A stretch of DNA of 64,000 bases, from assembly GCA_029210325.1 (NCBI GenBank), contig JARGPU010000005.1, forward strand, positions 1 to 64,000. The letters are read 5' to 3'. Positions 1-8,330 of the stretch are shown here, in pieces. A program made the translations under genes and the position numbers. The notes beneath the pieces are model-generated. The model had not been told where the DNA came from. It saw only the letters and a list, made by a program, of their open reading frames with translations, and did no database searches. Each line of letters starts with the position of its first letter. Position 1 is the stretch's first letter. This stretch comes from Alcanivoracaceae bacterium (GTDB taxonomy: Bacteria > Pseudomonadota > Gammaproteobacteria > Pseudomonadales > Alcanivoracaceae).

Positions 1-1106
1 CGGATTTCAACGGCAGTGAACAGGAGGGCGTGGGGTTCTACTACGCCTATCAGAAGGACGGTGCGCGCTGCAGCAATGCGCGGGCGTATCTTGAACCCGC
101 TGCGGGGCGCTCCAGCCTGACTGTCCGCAGTGATGCGCAAGTTACCCGTGTACTGCTCGAGGGTACCCGCGCCATCGGCGTCGAGTACCGCAGTCTGCAG
201 GGGCTGGCGCAGGTCCGTGCCGGGCGTGAGGTTGTACTCTGCGGCGGCGCGTTCAACTCGCCGCAACTGCTGATGCTATCCGGTATCGGTCCGCGCGAGG
301 AACTGTCCCGGCATGGCATTGAACTGCGTCATGCGCTGGAAGGAGTCGGTCAGAATCTCCAGGATCATATTGACGTGTTCGTTCGCGTCAGAGCGCGTAG
401 CCGTGAGGGTATCTCAATGCATCCGAGCTACTGGTTCAAGGGGCTGTGGGCTTTGCTGCAATACCTGAGCAGTCGGCGTGGCGTGCTGTCGAGTAACGGC
501 GCCGAGGCTGGAGGCTTCATTCGCTCCCGGTCCGAGGAGCCGATACCGGACCTGCAACTGCACTTCGGGCCAATGCTGTATGCCGACCACGGGCGCGACA
601 TGAAGACCGCGATAAGCGGATATGGCTACATAGTCATGATCTATGGGCTCAGGCCGTTGTCGCGCGGCCGGGTCGCTCTGCGGAGTGCCGACCCGTTCGC
701 GGCGCCGCTGATCGACCCCAACTACATGGCCGAGCCAGCCGACGTTGAGCAGCTCGTTCGTGGAGTGCATCTGGTACGCAGGATCCTGGCGCAACCCGCC
801 TTCACGCAGCATCACGAGATCGAGGTGTCGCCCGGGCCGGCGCTGCATAATGATGATGAACTTGCCGAATGGGTGCGGCGCAGCGGTGAGTCGGCATATC
901 ACCCTGTCGGCACCTGCAAGATGGGCATCGATTCGATGGCCGTGGTCGATCCGCGTCTGCGCGTTTATGGACTGCAATGCCTGCGGGTGGTCGATGCCTC
1001 CATCATGCCGACGCTGGTCGGCGGCAACACCAATCAGCCGGCGACCATGATTGGCGAGAAGGGCGCCGCGATGATACTTGAGGATGCCGAGACCTTCGGC
1101 GGCTGA
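1..1106 (+). CDS. GMC family FAD-dependent alcohol/choline dehydrogenase, 5'-truncated by the window
   Basis: C-terminal two thirds of a glucose-methanol-choline oxidoreductase, a flavoprotein that oxidises primary alcohols to aldehydes. The frame is open from the window edge (it reads DFNGSEQEGVGFYYAY), so the true start is further left and the GTG at 30 is internal. Visible are the second GMC signature GAFNSPQLLMLSGIG, the active-site histidine in YHPVGTCKMG (codon at 900) and the C-terminal DASIMPTLVGGNTNQPATM segment. The family includes AlkJ-type alcohol dehydrogenases and choline dehydrogenase. The ferredoxin reductase gene that follows favours a long-chain alcohol substrate in alkane oxidation, as in operons built around CYP153 cytochromes P450. 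Substrate is an inference. Confidence 0.9.
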   Translation, partial: DFNGSEQEGVGFYYAYQKDGARCSNARAYLEPAAGRSSLTVRSDAQVTRVLLEGTRAIGVEYRSLQGLAQVRAGREVVLCGGAFNSPQLLMLSGIGPREELSRHGIELRHALEGVGQNLQDHIDVFVRVRARSREGISMHPSYWFKGLWALLQYLSSRRGVLSSNGAEAGGFIRSRSEEPIPDLQLHFGPMLYADHGRDMKTAISGYGYIVMIYGLRPLSRGRVALRSADPFAAPLIDPNYMAEPADVEQLVRGVHLVRRILAQPAFTQHHEIEVSPGPALHNDDELAEWVRRSGESAYHPVGTCKMGIDSMAVVDPRLRVYGLQCLRVVDASIMPTLVGGNTNQPATMIGEKGAAMILEDAETFGG

Positions 1107-1232
1107 TCGCAGTGTACGGGGTGTCGCGGGGCGCGGTTCACATTAGAGCCAGCCGACCTTGTACTCGTCCCGGTTGGCATTTGGACTCTGCGCAATCCGG
1201 TCCCAAGGCGCAGCTAAAGAGAGAGAGAGGCT

Positions 1233-2465
1233 ATGGTAAACAAACAGCGAGATGTGACGGTCATCGTTGGAGGTGGGCACGCAGCAGGTGCGCTCCTGAC
1301 AACCTTGCTGCAAAGAAAATATCAACATGAGGTAGTTCTGGTGGGCGAAGAACCCCATCCACCCTACCAGCGACCGCCTCTGTCCAAGAATTACCTGGCA
1401 GGAGAGGTTGATCAGGCATCGCTGTACCTGAAGCCGCGCTCGGTGTACGAGAACGCGGGCCAGCAGTTGCGTCTCGGTGTGCGCGTCGAACAGATTGATC
1501 GAAACAACAAGACCATCAGGCTGTCGGATCAGAGCATGTTGAAATACGACCGACTGGTCCTGGCCACGGGCTCACACGTTCGGCGTCTGAACGCACCCGG
1601 GGCTGGCTTGAAGGGCATTCATTATCTGCATGACATCGCTGATACAGATGCCCTGCGTGAACAATTAGTCCCCGGGAAGCGTCTGGTTATCGTCGGTGGT
1701 GGTTATATCGGCCTTGAGGTGGCTGCCAGCGCCATAAAAAAAGGTGTCAATGTCACGGTGCTGGAAGCTGCCGAGCGCCTTATGCAACGCGTGACCGGCC
1801 CGGAGATGTCGGCATTCTTGAATGCCAGACACAGTGCCGCTGGCGTGGATGTACGATTGAACACGGCGGTCACCGGTTTCGAAGCGGGTGATCAGGGTCG
1901 TGTGGCTGGCGTGACCCTGGCAAATGGAGACACTGTACCGGCCGACATCGTACTCGTCTCGATTGGCGTTATACCGGAAACCACTCTTGCTGAAACTGCC
2001 GGGCTGCCCTGTGATGACGGTATTGTCGTGGATGAGTTTACCCGTACCGGTGATCCCGACATTCTGGCGATTGGCGACTGTACCCGCCACCGCAATCTTT
2101 TCTTCGAGAAAATGCAACGGCTTGAGTCTGTCGCCAACGCGGTCGATCAGGCCCGTACTGCAGCGGCCACTCTGATGGGCGAGGAGAAGCCCTACGATAG
2201 CGCCCCGTGGTTCTGGTCGAATCAGTATGACGTTCGCCTGCAGATGGTGGGGCTATCGCAAAATCATGATCAGCGCGTGCTGCGCGGCAGCGCTGAGGAT
2301 AAGGAATTTGCGGTGTTCTATCTCCGCGAGGGCAGTGTCATCGCTGTTGATGCTGTCAATCTGCCGGTTGCCTTTATGGTTGGCAAGCAGTTGGTGCAGC
2401 ACCGCAAGAGCGTTTGCGCTAAAGCATTGAGTGATCCTCGTACTGATTTGAAGTCTCTGGTCTGA
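1233..2465 (+). CDS. FAD-dependent ferredoxin/rubredoxin reductase
   Basis: A 410-residue NAD(P)H-dependent flavoprotein that passes electrons to a ferredoxin or rubredoxin serving a monooxygenase or cytochrome P450. The N-terminal FAD-binding motif GGGHAAG is typical of the rubredoxin/putidaredoxin reductase group (AlkT, CamA, ThcD). A second dinucleotide fold (GGGYIGLEVA, about residues 151-160) binds NAD(P)H, ATGSH lies at the FAD/NAD junction, and ILAIGDCTRH is the second FAD-contact motif. The C-terminal reductase domain is complete. A purine-rich ribosome site (AAAGAGAGAGAG) precedes the ATG. It follows the GMC dehydrogenase by 126 bases on the same strand. Its partner ferredoxin and oxygenase are presumably left of the window. 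The last 47 bases overlap the convergent monooxygenase gene. Confidence 0.9.
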   Translation: MVNKQRDVTVIVGGGHAAGALLTTLLQRKYQHEVVLVGEEPHPPYQRPPLSKNYLAGEVDQASLYLKPRSVYENAGQQLRLGVRVEQIDRNNKTIRLSDQSMLKYDRLVLATGSHVRRLNAPGAGLKGIHYLHDIADTDALREQLVPGKRLVIVGGGYIGLEVAASAIKKGVNVTVLEAAERLMQRVTGPEMSAFLNARHSAAGVDVRLNTAVTGFEAGDQGRVAGVTLANGDTVPADIVLVSIGVIPETTLAETAGLPCDDGIVVDEFTRTGDPDILAIGDCTRHRNLFFEKMQRLESVANAVDQARTAAATLMGEEKPYDSAPWFWSNQYDVRLQMVGLSQNHDQRVLRGSAEDKEFAVFYLREGSVIAVDAVNLPVAFMVGKQLVQHRKSVCAKALSDPRTDLKSLV

Positions 2466-4023
2466 AACTGCCTCTCGCGCCGTTGCTCTTCAGAAACAGG
2501 TAATTGTCCATCGACAGATGCTTTGCTCGCCACAACATTTCCACCGAGGTTGAAGGGCGAAGCATGGGCGCGTCGCCGTGGTGGTCGAAGTAATAGCTGT
2601 TGGAGAGCGCGCAGTTGTGGTTGAGAAATACGGTGTTCTGCTGCCGCTGCTGAATGTTCTGGAAGTAGCGGTCATGCACAGTCTGCCGGATTTCCACCCG
2701 GGTTGCCTTGCGCCGGCGGGCTTCGCGGATGCAGCGTGAAATATGAATGGAATTTCCTTCCACCATCTTGAAGTAGGAGGTGCCAATCAATGCATACGGG
2801 CCGAGCATGATGTAAAAGTTCGGATACCCCGGAACGGTCAAGCCTTCGTAGGCCTGATAGCGGTTATCGTGCCAGAACTGGCCGAGATCAACGCCATTAC
2901 TGCCGATCAGCTCGAACGAGGGGATGTTGCCCTTTTCGAAGGTTTTATAGCCGGTGGCAAGCACCAGTACATCAATGCGTCGCGATTTGCCATCGTTGGT
3001 GGTGATGCCCTGTCGGGTAATGCGCTGGATGGGCGTCGTGACCAGTTCGACATTGTCGCGGGCGAACGTTGTGAAGTACTCGTTGGAAAAAGTCGGCCGC
3101 TTGCAACCAAAGCCATAGCCCGGGCTGAGTTTTTCCCACAGATCCTGTCTGCCGGGGAGCTGCTCTCGCATATTGTCGAGTGCGGCCTTCTCACAGGCGC
3201 GCACGATCCAGGGGGCCTGGCGATAATAGATCGCCGACAGCACCATCAGGGTTTCGCTGGCCAGATCGGTTACGCTGCGAACGCCACTTTGCAGGGTGGG
3301 TAAGGCACGAAACAGGCTTTTCAGCCAGCCGGGCAACAGCCGGTCCGGCTTTTTCAGAACCCATATCGGGGTGCGTTGATAGACATCAAGCTGTTTCGCT
3401 TGACGAGCGATCTCCGGCACCAGTTGCACGGCGGTGGCACCGGTGCCGATGACGGCAACGCGTTTGTCTGTCAGGTCCATGTCTTCAGGCCAGCGGGCCG
3501 TGTGGACAATTTCTCCCTCGAAGGCATCAAGACCTTCGATATCCGGCAGCTTGGGGGAGATCAGCCCGCCGCAGGCGGAGACCAGATGCCGGCCACGCAA
3601 TGTTTCGCCACTCGCCAGACTGATTACCCAGAGATTGTTTTCCGTGTCGAATTGCGCCCGTTCCACTTCGACGCCGAAGCGGATATGGCGGTAGATGCCG
3701 TATTTGGACGATACCTGCCGGGTGTACTGATGCAACTCGCTGCCCGGGGCGAATACCCGGGACCAGTTCGCGTTTTGCTCGAACGAAAAAGAGTAGGTGA
3801 ACGAGGTGATATCCACGGCAATGCCGGGGTAGCGATTGTCGCGCCAGGTACCACCGACATCATTGCTACGCTCGAGGATCAGGATGTCGTCGACGCCGTC
3901 CGCCTTGAGCTGGATGGCAGCACCGATGCCGGAGATCCCGGCGCCGACAATAATCACTTCGTGATCAGGAAGAACAGCGGACGGGCGCCGGGTTTGATCG
4001 GTGGTGAACGCAGCCATGTTCAT
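2419..4023 (-). CDS. Flavin-containing monooxygenase, Baeyer-Villiger/AlmA type
   Basis: A 534-residue class B flavoprotein monooxygenase using FAD, NADPH and oxygen. The FAD Rossmann motif GAGISG is at residues 27-32, GGTWRDNRYPG follows at about 57-67, the Baeyer-Villiger fingerprint FEGEIVHTARWP is at 168-179, and the NADPH Rossmann motif GTGATA is at 193-198. LVLATGYKTF is the C-terminal ATG motif. Members oxidise ketones to esters (cyclohexanone and related monooxygenases) or are linked to long-chain alkane use (AlmA). It is the last gene of a leftward operon, overlapping the upstream esterase by 4 bases (ATGA). An esterase beside a Baeyer-Villiger enzyme is functionally logical, since the ester product needs hydrolysis. 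Substrate is not readable from sequence. Confidence 0.92.
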   Translation of the reverse strand: MNMAAFTTDQTRRPSAVLPDHEVIIVGAGISGIGAAIQLKADGVDDILILERSNDVGGTWRDNRYPGIAVDITSFTYSFSFEQNANWSRVFAPGSELHQYTRQVSSKYGIYRHIRFGVEVERAQFDTENNLWVISLASGETLRGRHLVSACGGLISPKLPDIEGLDAFEGEIVHTARWPEDMDLTDKRVAVIGTGATAVQLVPEIARQAKQLDVYQRTPIWVLKKPDRLLPGWLKSLFRALPTLQSGVRSVTDLASETLMVLSAIYYRQAPWIVRACEKAALDNMREQLPGRQDLWEKLSPGYGFGCKRPTFSNEYFTTFARDNVELVTTPIQRITRQGITTNDGKSRRIDVLVLATGYKTFEKGNIPSFELIGSNGVDLGQFWHDNRYQAYEGLTVPGYPNFYIMLGPYALIGTSYFKMVEGNSIHISRCIREARRRKATRVEIRQTVHDRYFQNIQQRQQNTVFLNHNCALSNSYYFDHHGDAPMLRPSTSVEMLWRAKHLSMDNYLFLKSNGARGSFRPETSNQYEDHSML

Positions 4024-4991
4024 GCAACAGCCTCCTGGGTGGTCGATGATGTGTGCGAGCTACCGGATCGGGAGCTGTGGTTGGGTAGATCGTTCTGCCG
4101 TCGACTACCCAGATGGGACTGCATGAAACGGACTATTTTGCGTGTATCCTGACGGGCTTCAGGTAGGAGTAGCAGGAAAATTGGCCAGACGTGGGGCATG
4201 TCCTGTCGTGATAGCAGCGTGACCGGCACACTCGCACGACGAGCTTGTTCGGCAACGACGTAGGAATCATCGCGCAGGCATTCCTCTTCACTTACCGTCA
4301 GCACCAACGGTGGCAGACCCTGATAGTCACCCCGTGTCGGGGACGCGTAGGGATGGAACGGATCGGCGCCCTGCAGGTATATCCTGGTGGCGCCGTCGAT
4401 CATCACCCGTGACAGCATCGGGTCGCTATCATTATTGGTGTCCCGGGACATCAGCTCACCGGTGGCGTCGGCGCCGGGTGAAATGGCTACCGCGCACACC
4501 GGCATGGGCAGTTCCTCGTCACGGGCACGCAGCAAGGTCGCCAGAGTCAGATTGCCGCCAGCGGAATCTCCAGCCACGATCAGTGGCAAGGGCTCTTTGA
4601 TCAGGTCGCTGTATACAGCAAAGGCATCATCGGTGGCCGCCGGGAAAGGGTGTTCCGGTGCCAGTCGATAATCAGCGAGAAAAATGCGGGCGTTGAGTGC
4701 TTTTGCCAGCGTGCCGCAGAAATGGTGATAGGTGTCGAGACGACCGCCGACGAATGCTCCTCCATGGAGGAACAGTACGGTCGCCACAGGGTTGACGGTG
4801 CTCAGCCACTGGCCAGGAACATCGGCCACGCGGCCATGGCGCAGGCTGATGCCACGGGGTATCAGGGAGGGCATCAGCGGGGCATTCATGACCCTGCGTA
4901 AATGACGGACCAGATGATCAGGGTCCTGAATGTCGCGCTTCATCATAGCGCGGAACAGAGGTTTGATGATTTTTGCAGCAAGTGACGCCAT
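4020..4991 (-). CDS. Alpha/beta hydrolase, hormone-sensitive-lipase family esterase
   Basis: A 323-residue carboxylesterase. The HGG oxyanion-hole motif (residues 76-78 in FLHGGAF) and the nucleophile elbow GDSAGG (Ser143) are the marks of the HSL family. DYRLAPEHPFPAA is the usual connecting segment, and the likely catalytic His lies in DMPHVWP near the C-terminus. It sits in the same operon between the SDR and the flavin monooxygenase, and its stop overlaps the monooxygenase start. It probably hydrolyses the ester made by that enzyme. The order monooxygenase, HSL esterase, SDR resembles mymA-lipR-sadH of Mycobacterium, though here the operon also has a PF10118 gene. The C-terminal 40 residues are Ser/Arg-rich and look low in conservation. 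Confidence 0.9.
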   Translation of the reverse strand: MASLAAKIIKPLFRAMMKRDIQDPDHLVRHLRRVMNAPLMPSLIPRGISLRHGRVADVPGQWLSTVNPVATVLFLHGGAFVGGRLDTYHHFCGTLAKALNARIFLADYRLAPEHPFPAATDDAFAVYSDLIKEPLPLIVAGDSAGGNLTLATLLRARDEELPMPVCAVAISPGADATGELMSRDTNNDSDPMLSRVMIDGATRIYLQGADPFHPYASPTRGDYQGLPPLVLTVSEEECLRDDSYVVAEQARRASVPVTLLSRQDMPHVWPIFLLLLPEARQDTRKIVRFMQSHLGSRRQNDLPNHSSRSGSSHTSSTTQEAVA

Positions 4992-5006
4992 GGTGGTCTC
5001 CCGGAC

Positions 5007-5834
5007 TCAGTTGGCCAGCAGGCGATAGGTCTCGCCGACGGTGCGGGCGTAAAGGCGCGGCATCAGGCGCTTGAAACGCCAGGCGAGACGCCCATCGATT
5101 TGTGGCAGTACGTAAAGCTCACCACGATCCAGCGCATCAAGTGTTTGTCGGGCGACTTTGTCGGCAGTGGTCAGGGCGAAGCGAGTCATGGCGGACCGCG
5201 CAAATTCGCGGCGCCTTTCCGGTAGCTTGCCGTCGTTGACGATGTTGGTGGGGACCACGGTCGGGCACAGTGCAGTGACTTTAACCCCGGTTCCGGCAAG
5301 CTCAGCAGCCAGGGTTTCCGAGAGCGCCAGCACCCCGGCCTTGGTGACGTTGTAGGTGCTCATTTCCGGCGCTGCACCAAAAGCGGCGGCGGAAGCGACA
5401 TTGATGATGCCACCATAGCCAAGATCCCGAAGTTTCGGCGCGAAGTAATGGCAGCCATGGATTACGCCCCAAAGATTCACGTTCATGCACCAGTGCCAGT
5501 CATCCAGTGGCACCTCGCCGATGGGCCCGCCGAGACCCACACCTGCATTGTTGATAACCAGTGTCACCGGACGGCCGAGCAGTTTCTCGGCCTCATCACT
5601 GAGTGATTCCATCTGCTTCGCATCACCGACGTCACAGCGACGGGCAATTGCCTTGCTGCCCAGCGCCTTCAGGCTTGCGGCGACCTGCTCGGCCCTCTCC
5701 TCATTGATGTCAGCGCAGATTACCGCGCCGCCACGGCGTGCCAGCTCATAGGCAAAGCTTCGGCCGATGCCGCTGCCGGCTCCTGTGACGACAGCGGCGG
5801 CGTTGCGGGAGGGTGGTAAAGGTTGCTTTTTCAT
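5007..5834 (-). CDS. Short-chain dehydrogenase/reductase
   Basis: A classical SDR of 275 residues, NAD(P)-dependent. The cofactor motif TGAGSGIG is at residues 17-24, NNAG at about 95-98, the catalytic Ser at 148 (INVASAA), and the YxxxK pair at Tyr161/Lys165 (YNVTK). The C-terminal extension (AWRFKRLMPRLYARTVG) is typical of SDRs found next to Baeyer-Villiger/AlmA-type monooxygenases, where the enzyme would oxidise a secondary alcohol to the ketone substrate. It is 15 bases from the esterase and 9 bases from the PF10118 gene, so co-transcription is very likely. The exact alcohol is unknown. Confidence 0.92.
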   Translation of the reverse strand: MKKQPLPPSRNAAAVVTGAGSGIGRSFAYELARRGGAVICADINEERAEQVAASLKALGSKAIARRCDVGDAKQMESLSDEAEKLLGRPVTLVINNAGVGLGGPIGEVPLDDWHWCMNVNLWGVIHGCHYFAPKLRDLGYGGIINVASAAAFGAAPEMSTYNVTKAGVLALSETLAAELAGTGVKVTALCPTVVPTNIVNDGKLPERRREFARSAMTRFALTTADKVARQTLDALDRGELYVLPQIDGRLAWRFKRLMPRLYARTVGETYRLLAN

Positions 5835-5843
5835 AGGAGCACC

Positions 5844-6776
5844 TCAGGCGGGTTGCGCAACTGGACGGAGACGGCGACCGGTGCGAGTGCCGCGCTGGTG
5901 CTTGAGCAGAGCCTCGAATGCCTTGTGCGTGTCGCCGGTCTGCTCGTGGGCGCGCTTCCAGATTCTGATGATCTCCCGGTTGTCATCGTCCCAGGGATGG
6001 AAGGTCGGCGAGAAATAGGGGAATACACCTGCCAGCACTTTGGAAAGAATGCCAGGTTTGACGAACAGCACCTTGAGCATATGCGTCGCCGAACGCAGAT
6101 TGAGGAGCTGTTTGTCTTTGGCCAGCAAGAACGCCTGATTGCCGATCATGATCGGAAAGCCGAGTGCGATGGCCAGCATCATGCCGCTGATACGCAACCG
6201 GTAACTGCGTAGGCCGCCGCCGCTGGCGTCGACGAACACATCAAAGCTGACGCTCTTGTGCTCGGTTTCCTCGACGAAGTGCCAGTACAGCATGGCCCGT
6301 AATTCAGGGTGCGTTTCGTCGAAAAGTTCCGGGTGCTCAAGCAGCACCGAGGAAATGATGGCGGTGAAGTGTTCAAATGCCGCAGCGATGGAGCTTTGCA
6401 TGTCATCGCTCAGGCGATGCTGGAGTTCCTTGCGAATAAGCTTGAAGATGGCTTCGACCTTGTCCATAGGGACGCCCTGCTGCACGCAGATGGCGTTCAT
6501 CTCGTCATGCTCGCGGGCATGAATGCGCTCCTGGCGGATGAACTCGCCGGCAGCTTTGCGCACTTCCGGGTCGCGCAGTTTGTCAAGTTGTCTGCGGGCC
6601 GAGTTCATCACCCAGCGTTCGCCATCCGGCACGGCAGCCAGAATGGCGTTCATCCAGTGCGTGCTCCAGGGGTCGTTGTTGAACCAGTGGCGGGCGACCG
6701 TCTCAAGGTTCATCGGGAAGTGGAGGTCGCGCGTTACAACTTCGTCGTAACCGATCTTGCGATTTGCCAGAGCCAT
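5844..6776 (-). CDS. PF10118-type metal-dependent hydrolase
   Basis: About 310 residues, helical, of the family annotated as predicted metal-dependent hydrolase (PF10118). Histidines and acidic residues that could bind metal are seen in RQERIHAREHDEMN and in YWHFVEETEHKSVSFDVF. The open frame runs up to 6860, but the ATG at 6776 is chosen because GGGAG lies about 8 bases upstream and the sequence from MALANRK is the first that looks like this family. First gene of the leftward operon and preceded by a TTGACA box. The biochemical role of the family is not established; it recurs beside BVMO-SDR-esterase clusters in actinobacteria and proteobacteria. Confidence 0.8.
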   Translation of the reverse strand: MALANRKIGYDEVVTRDLHFPMNLETVARHWFNNDPWSTHWMNAILAAVPDGERWVMNSARRQLDKLRDPEVRKAAGEFIRQERIHAREHDEMNAICVQQGVPMDKVEAIFKLIRKELQHRLSDDMQSSIAAAFEHFTAIISSVLLEHPELFDETHPELRAMLYWHFVEETEHKSVSFDVFVDASGGGLRSYRLRISGMMLAIALGFPIMIGNQAFLLAKDKQLLNLRSATHMLKVLFVKPGILSKVLAGVFPYFSPTFHPWDDDNREIIRIWKRAHEQTGDTHKAFEALLKHQRGTRTGRRLRPVAQPA

Positions 6777-6809
6777 TTGGATTCTCCCACGGTAGTAACC
6801 ATGGCAATT

Positions 6810-6839
6810 AACGTAGTTGGTCGACCAGCCAAATGTCAA
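6810..6839 (-). promoter_or_regulatory. Sigma-70-like promoter with a palindrome in its spacer, for the monooxygenase operon
   Basis: Read on the minus strand, a perfect TTGACA (6839-6834) is followed after 18 bases by TACGTT (6815-6810), about 35 bases ahead of the operon's start codon. The spacer holds the 10-base palindrome TGGTCGACCA (6818-6827), a natural position for a repressor. The divergent TetR gene at 7010 is the obvious candidate. The -10 match is only partial. Confidence 0.5.
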
Positions 6840-6854
6840 TCCTGCCAGATAGAC

Positions 6855-6877
6855 ATACACCTGAAATATGTATCAGG
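6855..6877. promoter_or_regulatory. Imperfect inverted repeats in the divergent intergenic region
   Basis: CCTGA (6860-6864) and TCAGG (6873-6877) flank an 8-base AT-rich core. ATACA (6855-6859) and TGTAT (6869-6873) form a second, overlapping inverted pair. The site lies upstream of the TTGACA box and between two divergent units, one of which encodes a TetR repressor, so an operator role is plausible. Nothing in the sequence proves which protein binds. Confidence 0.3.
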
Positions 6878-7009
6878 CGCCGACGGAGCCTGAGCGGGCA
6901 TCGGCGACAGGGTCATAAAGACGCTTATCGTGGGTGGGGCGAGATCGAATTTAGGCGTGTCGAACCGCATTCAGGCTAGAATATCGCTTCCGTTGCTCGG
7001 GAGGATGCC

Positions 7010-7633
7010 GTGAAGAAAAGTCGTCAGGACAGGTCGGTTGCCCAGTCTGATCGTGATTTCGTGTTGAGATCTGCCGCTCGCTTGTTCCGGGAGCAAGGTT
7101 ATGACCGGACCACGGTCAAGGAGATTGCCGAAGCGTGCAACATGCTGCCCGGCAGCCTTCATTACCGCTATCAGGCCAAGGAAGACATCCTCGTCGACCT
7201 GATGCGGTTGGGCCTGGAGGAGGCCTCGATTGCTGTCTCTCAATCTGTGGCGGGAGTTACAGAGCCTGCTGAGCAGTTGCGCCGCGGCATTAATGCGCAC
7301 TTGCAAATGCTGGTCAGTGGATCGGATATGGTCTACGTGCTGTTGTTCGAGTGGCGCTCCTTGCGCGGCGGGGCGCGCAGGGAAATGATCAAGCTGCGAG
7401 ATCGCTATGAGTCGCTGTGGGCCGCGATGCTGCAGCTACTGGCGGAGCAGGGAGTGATTCGGAAAGATGTGGATCTCGAGCTGTTGCGTCTTATCGGTCT
7501 CGGCGCACTCAACTGGGTGGCTACCTGGTTTCGTGAGGAAGGCCGCTATTCGCTCGAAGATATCGGTGATTTCGTTTGGCGAATGATTCGCAGCGCGGTG
7601 CTGGAAGAGCGCGAACAGCGGCCTGCCAGCTAA
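7010..7633 (+). CDS. TetR family transcriptional regulator
   Basis: A 207-residue TetR repressor. The N-terminal helix-turn-helix is visible (TTVKEIAEACNMLPGSLHYR, about residues 35-54), followed by the usual YxxKEDIL start of helix 4. The C-terminal ligand-binding half is like KstR2/FadR-type TetRs that sense acyl-CoA, but this is not certain. GTG start with GGGAGG five bases upstream. It is divergent from the monooxygenase operon across 233 bases and most likely controls that operon and itself; the palindromes in the gap are candidate operators. Confidence 0.88.
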   Translation: MKKSRQDRSVAQSDRDFVLRSAARLFREQGYDRTTVKEIAEACNMLPGSLHYRYQAKEDILVDLMRLGLEEASIAVSQSVAGVTEPAEQLRRGINAHLQMLVSGSDMVYVLLFEWRSLRGGARREMIKLRDRYESLWAAMLQLLAEQGVIRKDVDLELLRLIGLGALNWVATWFREEGRYSLEDIGDFVWRMIRSAVLEEREQRPAS

Positions 7634-7688
7634 TCCGCAGCGTGTCGAAGTAGTTGCGCCCTACCTCCTTTGGTACTAAATTGGCCGC

Positions 7689-8321
7689 ATGATTAATAAA
7701 TCCCGGGGCCCAGGCCGGCCCGCTGCCGATGCCACCGCCGTGTCTCGTGATGCGGTATTAAGGGCGGCGTTCGGGGTATTCATCGACCTTGAGTACGACG
7801 CTGCCACCATGCGGGAACTGGCCCGGGCGGCGGGGGTGAGTGCTGCGCTGCTGAATCACTTGTTTGGCAGCAAAGAGGCGCTCTGGTTCGAGGCCGTAGA
7901 TGCCGTTTATGGCCCATTATATCGGCAGCAGATGAGTGCACTGATGGCCCAGAGCGACGTGCGTGAGAGTGCCGGTATCAAGCAGACCCTGAAGACGCTG
8001 TTGCTGGGCTTGCTGGCGGAGCCCGGATTGCTCGGCTTTCTGTACCGTGAAGGCGAGCAGCAGAACAGGCGTGGTGCCTACCTGCGTAAAACCTATCTGG
8101 GGCCAATACTGGATCAGTTGTGGACAGTTTATGGCGGGCAAAGCGGCTTACCCCATCGTGCCGCGTTCGAGGTGCTGCTGCTGGGGGTGCCACGCATGCT
8201 GGTATTTCCGCAACTGCTGGAGGAGCGTCATGGGCTGCTAGGCGACCCCGCCGGGTTGCTGATCGTAGCGCAGCAGGTGGTGGATAGAATGTTTGACATA
8301 GTGTTCGAGTCACAACCATAG
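7689..8321 (+). CDS. TetR family regulator, likely for the RND pump
   Basis: A 210-residue TetR protein with the DNA-binding domain at the N-terminus (ATMRELARAAGVSAALLNH, then FGSKEALW). It begins with a basic GRPAADA-type tail (SRGPGRPAADATAVSRDAVL), common in TetR proteins. The stop is only 9 bases before the membrane fusion protein gene, so it probably leads a three-gene operon with the RND efflux pair and represses it. The ligand-binding half shows no recognisable specificity. The two TetR genes of this window are not close copies of each other. Confidence 0.87.
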   Translation: MINKSRGPGRPAADATAVSRDAVLRAAFGVFIDLEYDAATMRELARAAGVSAALLNHLFGSKEALWFEAVDAVYGPLYRQQMSALMAQSDVRESAGIKQTLKTLLLGLLAEPGLLGFLYREGEQQNRRGAYLRKTYLGPILDQLWTVYGGQSGLPHRAAFEVLLLGVPRMLVFPQLLEERHGLLGDPAGLLIVAQQVVDRMFDIVFESQP

Positions 8322-8330
8322 GCGAGTCAG

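Noticed and set aside
414-977. Long open frame on the minus strand inside the GMC gene
   Set aside because: It is the mirror of a well-conserved coding region in high-GC DNA; its product is His/Arg-rich and resembles no protein family.
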